A stretch of DNA of 64,000 nt from Toxorhynchites rutilus septentrionalis (Eukaryota; Arthropoda; Insecta; Diptera; Culicidae). The position numbers were made by a program, and so were the translations under genes. Below are positions 43,901 through 55,084 of the stretch, piece after piece (within the stretch, counting starts at the first letter, position 1; each line of letters begins with the position of its first letter). Under the pieces are notes generated by a model. The model was not told the DNA's origin. It worked only from the letters and a program-made list of their open reading frames with translations, and ran no database searches. The stretch covers positions 15,900,941-15,964,940 of the forward strand of contig NC_073744.1 in assembly GCF_029784135.1 (NCBI RefSeq), given 5' to 3'.

Positions 43901-46900
43901 TTTCCTCTTTTTTCCAAAAATGACTTTTTTCAAAAATAAATTCATAACTTTTGAACTGCTAGACCGATTTATTTTTAGACTATCGGTTAACTTTGAAAAA
44001 TCATAACTCAAAAACAATAAAACGCCTCTCTGGTTTCGACGAATGTTATGTGGAAAACAGCTTTTCAGCTTTCCAGAAAAAATATAAAAAATATAGCGCC
44101 CTTGGTCCCGATACTATGAAATCAACAAAAAACGAATACAATCAATAATAACAAGAACAGAATTCGAAGTTACAGCAGCTACAGCATTTTTTTCAAATAA
44201 GACCAGGTGATTGGCATCAATTTGATATGTCGATCATCTGAATCGGTCTAGTAGTTCAAAAGTTATGAGTTTTTGAAAAAAGCCATTTTTGGAAAATTTG
44301 AAAAAGTTGATTATATGATATTTCTGGTACACGGAGCATTGAACCCATTTTGATGATTTGAGTGTCAAAAAGAGACCTGCTCTCAGTTTATTTATTTTAT
44401 ATTTTCTTGTCAACACGTCTCGTCTCGTCCGACTGTTCAAACTGTTCATAGGACAGATAGACAATCTCAGAATAAAAGGTATATTATTTCACATTTGTAA
44501 CATGGATGAGGAATGATCGAAGGTATTTTTTTCTGATTTCCATATTATCCCGAATATCCTTATTTTATTTTCTATTTTGGTGGAACTCAAACCCACCGTG
44601 AAGAATATAATCTGATAGTTATATTTGATTTCACCCCAATCCGCGCGCAACATAGCCTTAACGCTACGAAATAAGCAGTAATGACTACCGGGTTCAAACC
44701 ATTCATCTTAACTCGTCAACTACGTATGAAACGATCACTATTACTAATGCGCCGCCTTGCGTAAAAATAACGTTTTAGGTTCAATTTTTCTGCTGAACGA
44801 ACCGATGAAAACGATTGAAAATACACACTACCGCTCTTCAGTGTTTGTTCCTGGTTGTCATCGTTTCCCTTTCTGTTTCTCTTTCTATTCCTGACGTCAT
44901 TAAAATTTGAGAGAGGGCACGAGACCGCGAAAGTATACAGCACCAAACACCCCGAGCGAGCATGACGTGAATAAAAAAATCGAGCAAATTCATTCATGAT
45001 TTCTATGGATGTGCTGGTATTCTTTCGTTGAGGTGTGGTTTTAATTCGAGCGTTCTTATCGAATTTGTTCATTCGACAACTTGAACCCGATACATATAGT
45101 ACACGTTTGTCTGCTTACGTTTCAAAACCTCCGCTGCATTGGTCGGTCATGTGAATGTAATAGCTGCGTACTTTGGTCTTAATGCTGACAAAATTGTGGC
45201 CCTGAGCTATGATGGCGCTACTGTAATGTCCGGCGGAATTAGACGGTCGATTTGCGGTCGAGATCTGACCAGAAATGGTTATTCGCAATTATGATGATGA
45301 CTGTGGAAAAAGATTTCTTTTATGAGATAATGCAGATGCCTTTATTTTATGAGGAAATCATTGATAAGTTTGCGCTCATAGTTGACCGTAGGATTGTTAT
45401 TGATTGATTGTGTTATACAGGCAAACTTGTTTTTGTGCGGGTGATAGGTACCGCACAAAAAAATCGTGTTCGCTAAACAATTTGAAAAAAAAAATTTCGT
45501 TATGTGGTGGATAGGAACCGCTTAAAAAAGTTTCCTTAAGAAAATAACCCAAATCCTAATGAATCCATTCGTGATCAACATTCGATTACCTTTTTTCACT
45601 TTCATAAGCGGCCTACTCACTTGCGCAGATCATAAAATCAACTTTTTGCTCCTGTCAATAAGCTCTTACTGACACCTTCAAACAAACAAAACAAAACATG
45701 AGAATGGGAATTAGCTGACACAGTCCCTATGCAGAGCGATAAAATACATATCAAAGATAGAAAAAAATGACCGATGACTTCATTTTTTTCAAATACCGCA
45801 CAAAAAAAGTCGCACAAAAAAAAATCGCATAAAAACCGCACAAAAACTAGTTTTACTGTAAACTAGAGGCGAATGAACTGAAAAGTTTAAAACCTCTATA
45901 ATTCATCACGTTCGTTCGTTTACTGTAACGATAAATGTTGAGAGATAAAAATGTTAGAATCTGTCATCGCAATACTGTTGTTTCAATGTTGCAAATGAAA
46001 TTGAACAGGTAGCTCAGTTGATCACGCGTCGCCTCTGCTTCAACAACAGAAAGGTTGGAGTCCCATTCACAGCATATCAACCGTTCCAATCATGTCAGGA
46101 TCAAATGAAGGAGTTCCGGTTTTGTTGAGGAAGCAAAATAAAGAATCCGTGCGTGGGCTTGTAGATAACTCTTTGTATCCATGAGGACAACATGATTTTG
46201 CTGAGAATCTACAATGTGTAACATTTTTGAGAACGGTTTAATCTGTTTACTCGTTTTTCACAGTTCCGACTGATCACTGAGATATGTTTCTGAGCCACAC
46301 AGTTGTTATGTTAGAAAGACAAACTTGATGGACTGTTCATTATAATGCCACTGGAGTATTGCGCGGCTCAAATACTGGATCAAGTGCACGGTTCCTACTA
46401 CCAGCAGTTTATGATTTAATACTTCTTTTTTATCCGTACTTCTGGTGCGTTTTACTACATGAAGAAGATCTGGCGCAGAATATTTGCAAATCAAAGGACC
46501 GTCTCGGAGTAACGCTGTGATCATACTCAATGCTCTGGTAATTTTCCTTGCTGTTGAAAGGATTAGTCTAGTCGAAATGGCCATTCAAAAGTTTTTTTTT
46601 AAATCCAACGATTAAACATTTGCTAATGAAATGGGAATGGGAATGTTGCAGTGCATTGATCATTTTCATCGGGAATTACAAGAACGATCAAAATCGTCAA
46701 AGCATAAATTGAATTCGAAGCTGTGGAGCTGTTTGAAGCTTAATTAAAAATTTTACGATGGGGCAGGCATCCATTGAGCCGCTAACAAGAGAGCGAAAGA
46801 AAATTAGCGGGAAGCGCTCGTACAATATCAGCGTCGGTCTCAACTCCCGAAGATATTTATTCGAAACCATGTCGATAGTCTGTAATTCGACTATAAAGTA

Positions 46901-49900
46901 GTCACATTTTAACATAAAAAAAAACCATAAGACCAACTCATTAAAATTCTGTTATTTCTTGTTCGTCCTATCTATTGTTATAATAAATACGATGGATTCT
47001 AGAGTGATATCTGAATAATATGGTAATATATATAAACTGATTTTTGTTTGCTTGGGAAGGGCCTGTGTAACTTTAGACGGTTTTTTGAACTTTTTGGTGG
47101 TTGGGGTCTTTTAGATCGATCAAGTTTCAAGTTTTACGAATCCGTGCATGTTTTACGAATTGAAAGTGGCTTCAAAGTGTTTCAGTTACTATAGCTATAG
47201 TTGCCACCAACACGATTGATTTCAGATTTTTTGTTATCGTTCTGCGAATTATGCTGCATAGTATAATTTGTGAATGTTTTGTTTGGGAATGATGTTTTTG
47301 GGAGCGTTAGGGATGTAATTTTGCTAATATGTACAGAAAAACTATTCGGATATTCGATAAGTTATTTAAATTGACAGCCCATGGTGTAATCCTACTAAAG
47401 TTTGTTAATGCCACATGGAAATCTGTTATCATTTACGCTTTACAACGATTGAGCGCGAAGTTTTAAATGGTAATTCGCATCTGAATCAGTTCTCAATGGA
47501 TGAATGAATGAATTTTTTGAAAGATTGCTGAGTTTTTCTCGTTAGTTTTTAGGTATATTAGTATAAGTATGAAATTATTATAAATATAAAATTCAACTAT
47601 TTCGAACGTGAAGAACCGATGGGTTCGAGTGGCTTTGTAAAAGTCACTGAAGATATTTGATACACGATTCATTTTGTTTTCGTTAGAATAATACACGAGA
47701 TTGTTCACGACCATTCCATATAAAAGTAGAATAGAATCTGATGCTTATGGATTTTATCACGGAACACCTAGTCGAATGAGCAAATGTGCGCGAATATTCC
47801 TCCGCTCCGGTGCATTCTCAAGCAAACAATTTTTCATGACTATTCCGTGCGAAAGCAGAATAGAAACTGATGCTCTTGGATTGCACCACAGAACATCGAA
47901 TCGAATGTGTGCGAATATTCTTCCGTTCGGGCGCATACACAAGCAAACAATTTTACAAGAACACTCCATGCGAAAGCAACATAGAAACTGAGAGAGGTTG
48001 GCGTCGATATCATGCATCATGCTACAACCGTAGTCAAATCGCGACTGAAATGATATTTGAAGTGATTGCTATATTTATAGTGATTTTGATAGTATGTTTC
48101 AAAGTAGTTTTTCAGCTATTGAATTTTTTTTTGGATCAATAAGTAACAATCATATTAATCTTGGACATTTTATCCGGTACAGAAATGAAAGACGTAGTCG
48201 TACGTCAATACAGCTGCTAATTGTTGTTAGATCAATAAAAATAATAGCAAAATGTTCTTTGAATGCTCATAACGTATCGTTTTGAACTCTCTTCATCCAT
48301 CACTGAAAGACATTCACCCTTATTCCGGAACACGATCGGGTTTGAAATTAGCACGATGTTGCATTCTGTAACCCGAACGATATCGACTTGTAAAATCCAT
48401 CCAAGATTCAAACCCATTCGCAAAAGTGGCTTTATTGCCTTGAAGCGAAACAAAGTTGTGCGTAATAGTGATTTTATATTATTGATAAAGTTTTAGCATA
48501 AATACTTCAGAATTTATAAAAAAATAGTTTAATAACAAGTCATACTTTTCATTCATATTTCAACAATTTTAAATTGCATTTGGGCATGTTAATTTGATAG
48601 TGAGTAAATAGCTTCACAAATACGGATGAATCATTTTGACATTTGTTTGGTTCAAGACAATGCTGCCACTTTTGCATATGTCGAATGAGTTTGAATCTCG
48701 GATGGATTTTAGAATGCCGAAGTCGATCTCGATCGGTTTGTGAAATTTCCAAACTCGTTCGGGTTCCGGAATAGAGGTGATTATAAGGGCAGATCAAATT
48801 GTTGAAATTATAATTAGAGACCATTATAAGGCACAAGTTTTGTTCAAGATTATTTTGATGCACCGTCGAAGATGACGAGAAGAACCGTCAGATTGATTTA
48901 CTCGAGAGGCGATCGTACGCTTGCTACATCTGCAACACCGACCAGACCAACTTGCAGCAAATTATTGGTGAGGAGTTTATTTGAAACACGAAAATTAATT
49001 TTAATTTCGAAAATTTTCCTCTTACGACTATACAGGTTGGAGTTGGTCTATTCCTGCAAGCTGTCGAACACAATGCTGAAGGAAAGCATTGTCAATGAAA
49101 AGGATTGTGCGGTGTTGAAAAATAATTGTAATATGGAATGGAGTGATTCTTGCTGGTATTGTCATTACTGATAATTTCAATGCTCATGATCGTGATCATG
49201 ATTTTAATGCTCAATGATGATCAGAGGAATCCAAAATAGTCCGTTTCCATGATCTTCTAGAATAGTGATCTGCAGTCGGTTCTAATTATTTTAATACATG
49301 TATCGATGATTATTGAAGAACATGCTTACTTGGTAAAAAGCGTAAAAGGTATTTTATTGTCAGGTCCGGTGCAAGTTTGATTCACAAATTCTGGAAGGAA
49401 TTGTGATTGTGCTATAGACTATCAATGAATTCATTGGACATCATTCGTCAAACATTTTTGTCTACGTCTTCGGAGTAGCAAATCAGATTCTGATGAGCTG
49501 ACTCGAATGAGAATTATCCTGCTCAGAGTTTGAATTGTATCGCATTCCACTTACAAACTAAAAATTATTCATTTTTTCTCCCCGCAGCAAACCAGCGAAG
49601 AGGCGGAGGATTCGGAGGAGTGTGCCTTTGACTATCGAGTTCCCAGCGTGCGGCGACGCAGTTCCGAGTCAACCGATTCGCGCAAACGCTTCAAGAACGA
49701 ATTCAACTGTATTCTGTGCGGGCGAGTTTTCCTCAAGCGATCCAAGCTGGTCATCCACATGCGAACCCACGTTATACCGGCTTCGGCGGTGGTGTCGGTT
49801 CCATCCACATCGGCACCAGCTTCGACCGTACTAACTCCTTCGACGCCCGTTGCGATTCCCTCGACATCGCGAGCCAATTCTATGTCCTCGGTTCCGACGA

Positions 49901-50526
49901 CGTCCGTAGCGCCAAATCTGACGCCAATCCCGTCCACGTCGTCGCGGATTGGTAGTGCTGTACAAGCAGCTAGCAACACAGCGGCTGCCGCTGCCACCGC
50001 TGCAGCGATAACCGCCAGCACTAGTCCTGTAAAAATCGAGGCTGCAGCTGCTGCAGCGGCTTCGAACAGTGCTGTGGTGCCGGGCACTGTTCCACAACCA
50101 ATACCCGGCACTAGCAACAGTGCCACCGTCGCTGGCACCGTCGAAGATGACGAGGAGAACCGTCAGATTGATTTACTCGAGAAGCGATCGTACGCTTGCT
50201 ACATCTGCAACACCGACCAGACCAACTTGCAGCAGCTCAGGGAACACCTATCGCACGCACACCAGGATCGTATTCGATCCCGGGGACGGGCCCGAGAGCG
50301 AACGAAGGCGATGATCTACTGCAAGTACTGTAACCGCCAATTTCGCAGCCAATTCGCCTACGGAGAGCACATGCGGATACACACCGGCGAGCGGCCGTTC
50401 ACTTGCAATTTCTGCAACAAGCGGTTCCCCCGGCGCTACCAGCTGCTCGGTCATCTGTTCAGTGCCCACAAACAGGAGTGGGCCACGAGCGACTCCAGGG
50501 GGAAATTTTGCAGGAGACCACACTGA
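40976..50526 (+). CDS. ZAD-C2H2 zinc-finger protein with a 7.4-kb intron
   Basis: A putative nuclear regulator of 683 residues. Exons are 40976-41110, 41203-42180 and 49588-50526, all phase 0, with donors GTAGGT and GTGAGT and acceptors TTAG and GCAG. The ZAD is split by intron 1, with C10/C13 in exon 1 and C57/C60 in exon 2. Exon 2 is low-complexity: Ser, Gln and Ala runs and two repeats of an SxLLxxMLxxG/Q-like motif. Exon 3 carries four C2H2 fingers (about 412-432, 575-596, 616-636, 644-665). The last two are joined by TGERPF, and there is a long Ala/Pro/Ser linker between the first and second. Intron 2 is full of repeats and holds a copy of part of exon 3. AATAAA follows at 50761. Another ZAD gene starts 560 bp downstream. 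Confidence 0.92.
42600..42971. mobile_element. MITE, 35-bp inverted ends
   Basis: GGCCTGATTCTCGAATACAC, then TTCACGGTGGAAACG, is mirrored at the right end (inverted: GGCCTGATTCTCGAATACAC, TTCAAGGTGGAAACG). The element is 372 bp and lies in intron 2 of the ZAD gene. The ends resemble Harbinger-type GGCC starts. The target duplication is unclear. Confidence 0.85.
43044..43155. repeat. Dispersed repeat, copy of 58529-58635
   Basis: GCTTATAACTCGAACATTTC, TTAA-AGATCGC, GATAGGAAATATTTC and CTATCACAAT occur in the same order and orientation at both places, with about 85 percent agreement by eye. Confidence 0.7.
43915..44297. mobile_element. Foldback element, about 70-bp arms
   Basis: AAATGACTTTTTTCAAAAA, CATAACTTTTGAACTGCTAG and ACCGATT at 43917-43973 are mirrored at 44239-44297 (inverted: AAATGGCTTTTTTCAAAAA, CATAACTTTTGAACTACTAG, ACCGATT). 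It lies in intron 2 of the ZAD gene and has no coding frame. Confidence 0.75.
44300..45415. other. Intron sequence, nothing assigned
   Basis: Part of intron 2 of the large ZAD gene. A 118-codon minus-strand frame (45072-44716) has no recognisable domain and is probably chance. Confidence 0.4.
45416..45860. mobile_element. TA-flanked Tc1/mariner-like MITE
   Basis: TA at 45416-45417 and 45859-45860 brackets the ends CAGGCAAACTTGTTTTTGTG and, inverted, CAGTAAAACTAGTTTTTGTG. CGCACAAAAA-type runs are repeated inside both ends. The element is 441 bp without a transposase. Confidence 0.8.
45990..46130 (+). mobile_element. tRNA-like SINE head
   Basis: GGTAGCTCAGTTGATCACGC (A-box-like) and GGTTGGAGTCCCATT (B-box-like) are spaced as in a tRNA, but the cloverleaf cannot be closed, so it is not a tRNA gene. 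The length is uncertain. Confidence 0.5.
46131..47700. other. Intron sequence, nothing assigned
   Basis: Part of the 7.4-kb intron. No element ends or coding frames were recognised. Confidence 0.4.
47704..47995. repeat. Tandem repeat, 2.3 units of 120-129 bp
   Basis: Units start at about 47704, 47833 and 47953. Shared blocks are CA-GACCATTCCAT/GTGCGAAAG, AGAATAGAA-CTGATGCT, GCGAATATTC-TCCG and CAAGCAAACAATTTT. The third unit is partial. Confidence 0.8.
48312..48785. mobile_element. Foldback element, about 140-bp arms
   Basis: The left arm, about 48312-48450 (CACCCTTATTCCGGAAC, CCCGAACGA, ATCGACTTG, AAAATCCATCC-AGATTCAAA, CATTCGCAAAAGTGGC), is mirrored at 48650-48785. A GACGTAGTCGTACGTC palindrome lies 120 bp to the left (48189-48204). 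There is no coding frame. Confidence 0.75.
48860..48959 (+). pseudogene. Intronic copy of part of the host gene's finger exon
   Basis: The 100 bp at 48860-48959 match 50135-50234 in exon 3 of the same gene with two substitutions by eye and no indels. They code the start of the second zinc finger (SYACYICNTDQTNLQQ). In the copy the frame closes soon after (TGA following EEFI), and a stop lies immediately upstream. It has no clear acceptor, so it is not expected to act as an exon, although a GTGAGG donor-like site follows. Confidence 0.9.
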
Positions 50527-50760
50527 TCGGGGGAGCAGCTTCCTATACGTGTGTGTATTTGTTGAAAGCCGTCTTCTGTTTTAATTTTTATTTTTTGATA
50601 CATTTATAACGAATGCAAATTATACCTTTTATCATCTGTTGAGACGTATAGTATATACAATTTTATATCGAAGCAGCGGTGCGCGGGAAATTGTTTGTGC
50701 CGAAATGTCCCCAATCTCACAATGCCATCAAAAGGAGAAAAATTGCAAAATTTGTCCATA

Positions 50761-50766
50761 AATAAA
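50761..50766 (+). terminator. Polyadenylation signal AATAAA
   Basis: It lies 235 bp after the stop codon of the 40976-50526 gene and before the next gene's start. Confidence 0.7.
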
Positions 50767-50863
50767 TTAATGTTGTTATTTTAATTGTCTATAATATGGT
50801 TGTTTTTTTTCGAAGAGCATATTTTTTTCATCCTAGCTTCCACGAAAAGCCACCGCGCTTAGG

Positions 50864-50895
50864 ATATTCACCACCGTCGTCGTGGTGGTGAATAT
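50864..50895. repeat. Perfect 12-bp palindrome between two ZAD genes
   Basis: ATATTCACCACC and GGTGGTGAATAT are separated by GTCGTCGT. It is 190 bp upstream of the next gene's ATG, so it could be a dimeric regulator site or 5' UTR hairpin. Function is unknown. Confidence 0.6.
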
Positions 50896-51084
50896 TTCAG
50901 TGTTTTTGACAAACCGAAAAGAAAAACACTGCGCACCAGCTGTCAAAACATTCAGGATTCGCTTGTAAACAGAAATATGTGATTGTGCGTTGGGGGAGCA
51001 GCCACATATCACACAACGCATAAATGAAAGTGTCAGCCGAAGGTAAAAAAAAAATACAACCACTAGCGGAGTATTGTTTGTGCA

Positions 51085-52154
51085 ATGGAGAATGGTGAAT
51101 TGTAAGTGTCCTAGCGAAAAAAAATAGTGTGTTTCTCTAATGGTTTGTTCCCTCCAACCGTAGCACCCTGGAGTTCTTTTGTAGACTGTGCGCTTCGGAG
51201 GGGGTGGTAATACATCCGCTATTTCCTCCTGGGGATGATGACCCGAAGGACGAGTTGGTACGGATGATCGATGTGCTTACCTCGGTGACGCTCACACGGA
51301 CACAAGACACCGGTGCAGTAATATGTGACAAGTGTTTACAGATGTTGGATTTGTTTTGCCAGTTCAGAGAGGAATGTCTGCGACAGGATGTGATGATCCG
51401 AACCCGGCGAGTGTTGGAGAAAGAACAACGAGAAGCACAACAGCGGTTAGCAGCACAGCAACTTTCCGTTGCGGATGAGGTGGTTGAAATTAAGGAGGAA
51501 GAACCAGAGGAGCCACCGACCATTGTGATAGACGATTGCAAGGAGGAGGAGCAAGATGACGACGAGGAACCGTCCCAGTCAACGCAATCAGTACATGAAT
51601 CTAGTCTCGTAGCCAATAGTAGTTGTTTTCAGCCACCGGCGGAGATCTCCCTTTACTCACAGTCATCTGCGATTAGCAATTTGTCGATATCGGTGCAGGT
51701 GAACCAGATATCGCTGGGTGACAGTGAACCTAATGTGGCGCATATGGCGCCTCCCTTAGACGAAACATCCGTAGCCAGCGCAGAGTCACGTGCTCGGTCA
51801 GCCTTCCGGAAGGGGAAGCTCGATCCGAACAAACCGCCACCCGATTGCGAGCTTTGCCAAGAGAGCTTCGCGACGCATTACGATTACGAGCAGCACATGG
51901 ATAATGTGCACGCGTGGGACCGCGGATCGCGATGCTCGCTGGCTTGCGATCCCTGCCAGATGCGGTTCACCAAATCGTACAACCTGAAGAGGCACATGTA
52001 CGAGGTACACGGCGAGCTGGCACCCGGCCTCACGGTGACGGCATGCGAGTTCTGCGGACTGAAGTTTCTCCGAGGGTACACGCTCAATCGACACGTTGCC
52101 AAGATGCACAGCAAGCGGAAAGCGAAAAAAATGATGGTCATTAAGAGTAAGTGA
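51085..52154 (+). CDS. ZAD-C2H2 zinc-finger protein (three fingers)
   Basis: A putative nuclear regulator of 335 residues. Exons are 51085-51101 and 51164-52154. The 62-bp intron has GTAAGT and GTAG, and the split codon joins in frame (MENGEF-TLEFFCRLC). The ZAD has C12/C15 and C60/C63. A helical, Arg/Glu/Gln-rich segment and a strongly acidic stretch (about 110-140) follow. C2H2 fingers lie at about 234-255, 267-288 and 300-321. The stop at 52152 overlaps AAGA-GTAAGTGAG, an excellent splice donor at 52147, so an alternative isoform may replace the last two residues with a further exon. It follows the previous ZAD gene in the same direction, probably as a tandem duplicate, although finger number and linkers differ. 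Confidence 0.92.
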
Positions 52155-52524
52155 GGACTGCGGGAACAGTGCAGGGCGGGGTTGAATGAGTGGCCATATT
52201 TGTGTGTAGGTTAGGGCGAAGGAAAGCGGGAGGACCAAAACATACTCAGATATTGATATTGCGAGACGGTGAGTGGAGCTGTGGGACTGTGATGCAATTT
52301 TTTTCGATTTAGATTGATTTCAATCACACGCGAAACAGGTTTTTTTTAATACTAGGGATAAAGCTCATATGAGAATATGTTGTTAGAGACGAATGAACTC
52401 TCAGAGTTTAAAGTCTCTCTAATTCATTACCGATTACCGAGAATATGTTTCCTGGAAAGACGTGCTTATGAATTGTAGCTTATGATATTGGGAAAAATGT
52501 ATGCATTTTAAAGCTTGAATTGGA

Positions 52525-52894
52525 AACGTGGGACGAAAAATTGATTCACTACGACAATCCAAAACGCTAACGATCGTATGTCAAGTCCGGCCAAATAGAA
52601 ACGTCAATTCCGAAGCCGGATATCCACGGTGCCAAAGTAATGCTCTGTATTTGGTTCGAGTTAACAAGGGTTCACCCGGCTTGTAGCCCCAACCTTGCCC
52701 CTTCCGGCTACCATTTGTTTCAATCGATGCAGGATGCTTTGAGTGGAATATGCTTTACTTCAGAACATAAAAAAATTGGATGGAATAATCCTTGGCCTCA
52801 GAAGATGAATACTTCTGACGCGACAGAATCCGTAAATTATCAGATGGAGGGGAAAAATAAGCGTCTAGCGATGGCCAATACTGTGAATAATGTA
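52525..52894 (+). pseudogene. Internally deleted mariner transposase
   Basis: ETWDEKLIHYDNPKR (first catalytic Asp block), SGQIETSIPKPDIHGAKVML and CIWFE match a DD34D mariner transposase. The frame then jumps to CSPNLAPSGYHLFQSMQDAL, so the second Asp block is deleted. The third Asp of the S-P-D-L-A-P-S-D-Y block is changed to Gly, and its first Asp to Asn. It is not functional, and it is cut on the right by the TTAA element at 52895. Confidence 0.85.
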
Positions 52895-54190
52895 TTAAGG
52901 GGGTAGTGCACTATGAACACCATAAAAAGTATGTGATTTTTACGATTTTCTTCAACGAGAAATAAATTACTATGATTAATCTGATATCATAGTTTTATTA
53001 TGTAGGGTAAGGGTGGTAAAGACGGACACCCTAAGTAAAAGTTGATTTTTTTTCGTGAAATTCACAAAAAATATATAGCTATTTCACTACAAATTGATAG
53101 TCTAGGTCTCTTTTTATAATGAAACTTGTCTTTGAGGCAGAAATTTTGAAAAACTAATGTGTCCGACATCTTTGAAAAAATAAGATTGAGTCGGGAAAGA
53201 GGGACACTAACTGAAAATTCAAGTTTATGTACTCGATAAGTTTTGGAGGTCTTCAAATATGATCTAACAAAAATCTAGACAGCTAGACATAAATCACCTA
53301 GAAGGGCTTGTAATTTTTTCATGTCTAAAATAGCTTCCAGCATTCGGAATGATCAATTCGGATTACGTTTTTAAAACCGCTCTGCTTATTCGTCCATGAT
53401 ATCTGGTTGCTCTTGCAAACGTAGTTAGTGGGCATCTGTTAATAAAAGAAGGAGGAGATAATAATTTTTTTCTCAAAACAAAACAAAACGACTTGATTAG
53501 TATTTTATTCTCGTCAATATTTCTGGAGTAGAAATGAGAAAACTTCACCGCTGATTCGATAAACTGGAAGAGAAGTGATGGTAGAATATTCACGGAACGA
53601 AAACTACCCCAAAAAATTACTCGATAATAATGAAAGCCTCACTTTCTGCACACGAAAATTTATGTCGAGCTGCTCTTCGTAGATTACTTTTTTGTTTTTA
53701 TTTACAATTTTAACATAAAGCTAGCTAGGGGTATACAGTAAGTGTCAAAGGTATTGATACACTGTATTGCAAGTTTATCCATCATTAAAACTTAAAATAA
53801 AAATGTAATTTACCCATTATACAGGGGTAAGGGGTGTCCGTCTTTCCCGACTTTCCCCTATATATTACTTAACAAACGAAAAAAAGGTGACAATTGGACT
53901 GTCCCATGAATAGCCGCAACCGGTTTCTTGAACCCTTGCAGTCAAAACCTTGTAAACTGGTGGGAGTTCTACAAGTTTTTCCAGTAGACCGATTTCCTAC
54001 GTAATCGTAACCGTAACGTAACTTTTTTTTACGTAATCTTGGATATATTTCCTGTCATAGCACTTAGAATTTTTTCAAAATATTGATTTTTGATGAAATG
54101 GCGACATTTGTCGTAAAAAAATTGCGTTTATGCCTAAAATATCGAGACAAAAATATTCACCAAAATTTCATTTTCAAAAATATCAAAAAA
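52895..54190 (-). mobile_element. TTAA element, interrupted copy
   Basis: TTAA (52895-52898), GGGGGTAGTGCACTATGAAC and CACCATAAA match the inverted right end of the 15768-16999 element. The interior continues past the inserted TA element (53005-53858) with TCAAAACCTTGTAAACTGGT and GATATATTTCCTGTCAT. It ends near 54190, where a GGTTGTGTCC motif begins. The other terminus is missing. Confidence 0.7.
53003..53860. mobile_element. TA-flanked MITE nested in the TTAA element
   Basis: TA on both sides (53003-53004, 53859-53860) encloses 854 bp. The ends are GGGTAAGGGTGGTAAAGACG and, inverted, GGGGAAAGTCGGGAAAGACG, both followed by GACACC. A fragment lies at 13030-13180. There is no transposase frame. 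Confidence 0.75.
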
Positions 54191-54193
54191 TTA

Positions 54194-54240
54194 TACGAGG
54201 TTGTGTCCAAGATACGACCGCATTGTTGACGTAGAACTAA
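54194..54240 (+). repeat. GGTTGTGTCC / GACGTAG terminal motif
   Basis: GAGGTTGTGTCCAAGATACG, ACCGCATTGTTGACGTAGAA, CTAAG. The same composite occurs at 33570, 55826 and, inverted, 59146-59200. It appears to be a solo element end. Confidence 0.6.
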
Positions 54241-54299
54241 GCTGTTTTTTTTTTATATAAGTCGCTTGTTTATATATTCGGATATTATTCTATAATGCT

Positions 54300-54770
54300 T
54301 TGGCGCACAATCTTAATGTCTGCTTCGCCATAACGTCAGTTTAATGCATTGATGCATCCTCAAAGGCACCAACGAAGCCCTTTTGATGACGGAAAACAAA
54401 CAATATTAACTGCTTGGAAAAAGACTGAATTATGCCACACAGCTTGTACCCTGCTGTAACACCCATCGATGAGAATTCGCTGATGATTTTGTCAAGAGCG
54501 ACCGCCTTCATCACCAGCGGGGGGAGCTTGATTTGGTTGCTGCCTGGGTAACGGCGTTTACATTTTCGAGCGACGCGCCGAAATCGCCTACTTCGCTGTT
54601 GATCGATGCGGTGTCACACTCGCGAAGGCTCGGTTCAGTGTGAGCGCTTTTCACTGCACCAACATCGCGTGCATCATTAGATGACGATGCCTCGAAATTT
54701 TATTGTCCCTGGCAATGCGTTCGTTTTTTGCAGGGCTCGAGCCTGCCTTCTTCTTTTTCTTGCTCATCAC
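54300..54770 (-). pseudogene. Unidentified relic reading frame
   Basis: From about 54690 downward the minus strand reads EASSSNDARDVGAVKSAHTE and on to ENVNAVTQAATKSSS. After a one-base shift in a C-run near 54535 it continues PPLVMKAVALDKIISEFSSM, GVTAGYKLCG, ending at TAA near 54342. Base composition is higher in GC than the surroundings, which supports former coding. It may be a retroelement ORF1 or gag piece. No domain was recognised. Confidence 0.4.
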
Positions 54771-55084
54771 ACACTACGCGAAGTGTCCAATTTATGACGC
54801 GGAAAGAAAAACACACGATACGAATAACGCCAAAAACGAATTGAAAAAACCACACGACGATATCCAAGTTGGATTACCACTGGTGGGGTCCAATCTTAGA
54901 TCGAAGCGCAGCGAAAGCAAAGTGAACTGGATTGCTCAACAGTCCGATGCCGAATGAAAGTTTGCTTTAGCGAGATCCACTGTTTATACTCTAGGCAAGT
55001 ATTCCCCTTCATTCTTCTACTTTTTCTTTGTTCACGGAGACTTTAAATCTTACGACTTCCCCTCCGTTGGTCGTCGATAAGTTG

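Noticed and set aside
44716..45072. 118-codon minus frame in the large intron
   Set aside because: No domain, no splice sites and biased low-complexity content; likely chance.
45990..46130. tRNA gene at the TAGCTCAGTTGATCA block
   Set aside because: The acceptor and anticodon stems do not pair. It is a tRNA-like SINE head.
47704..47995. CRISPR-like array
   Set aside because: The units are 120-129 bp, diverged and contiguous, without spacers, in a eukaryotic intron. It is a tandem repeat.
49648..49648. Separate four-finger gene starting at 49648
   Set aside because: The first codon is GTG, and the frame is open upstream to a CCCCGCAG acceptor. It joins exon 2 at 42180 in phase, so it is exon 3 of the ZAD gene.
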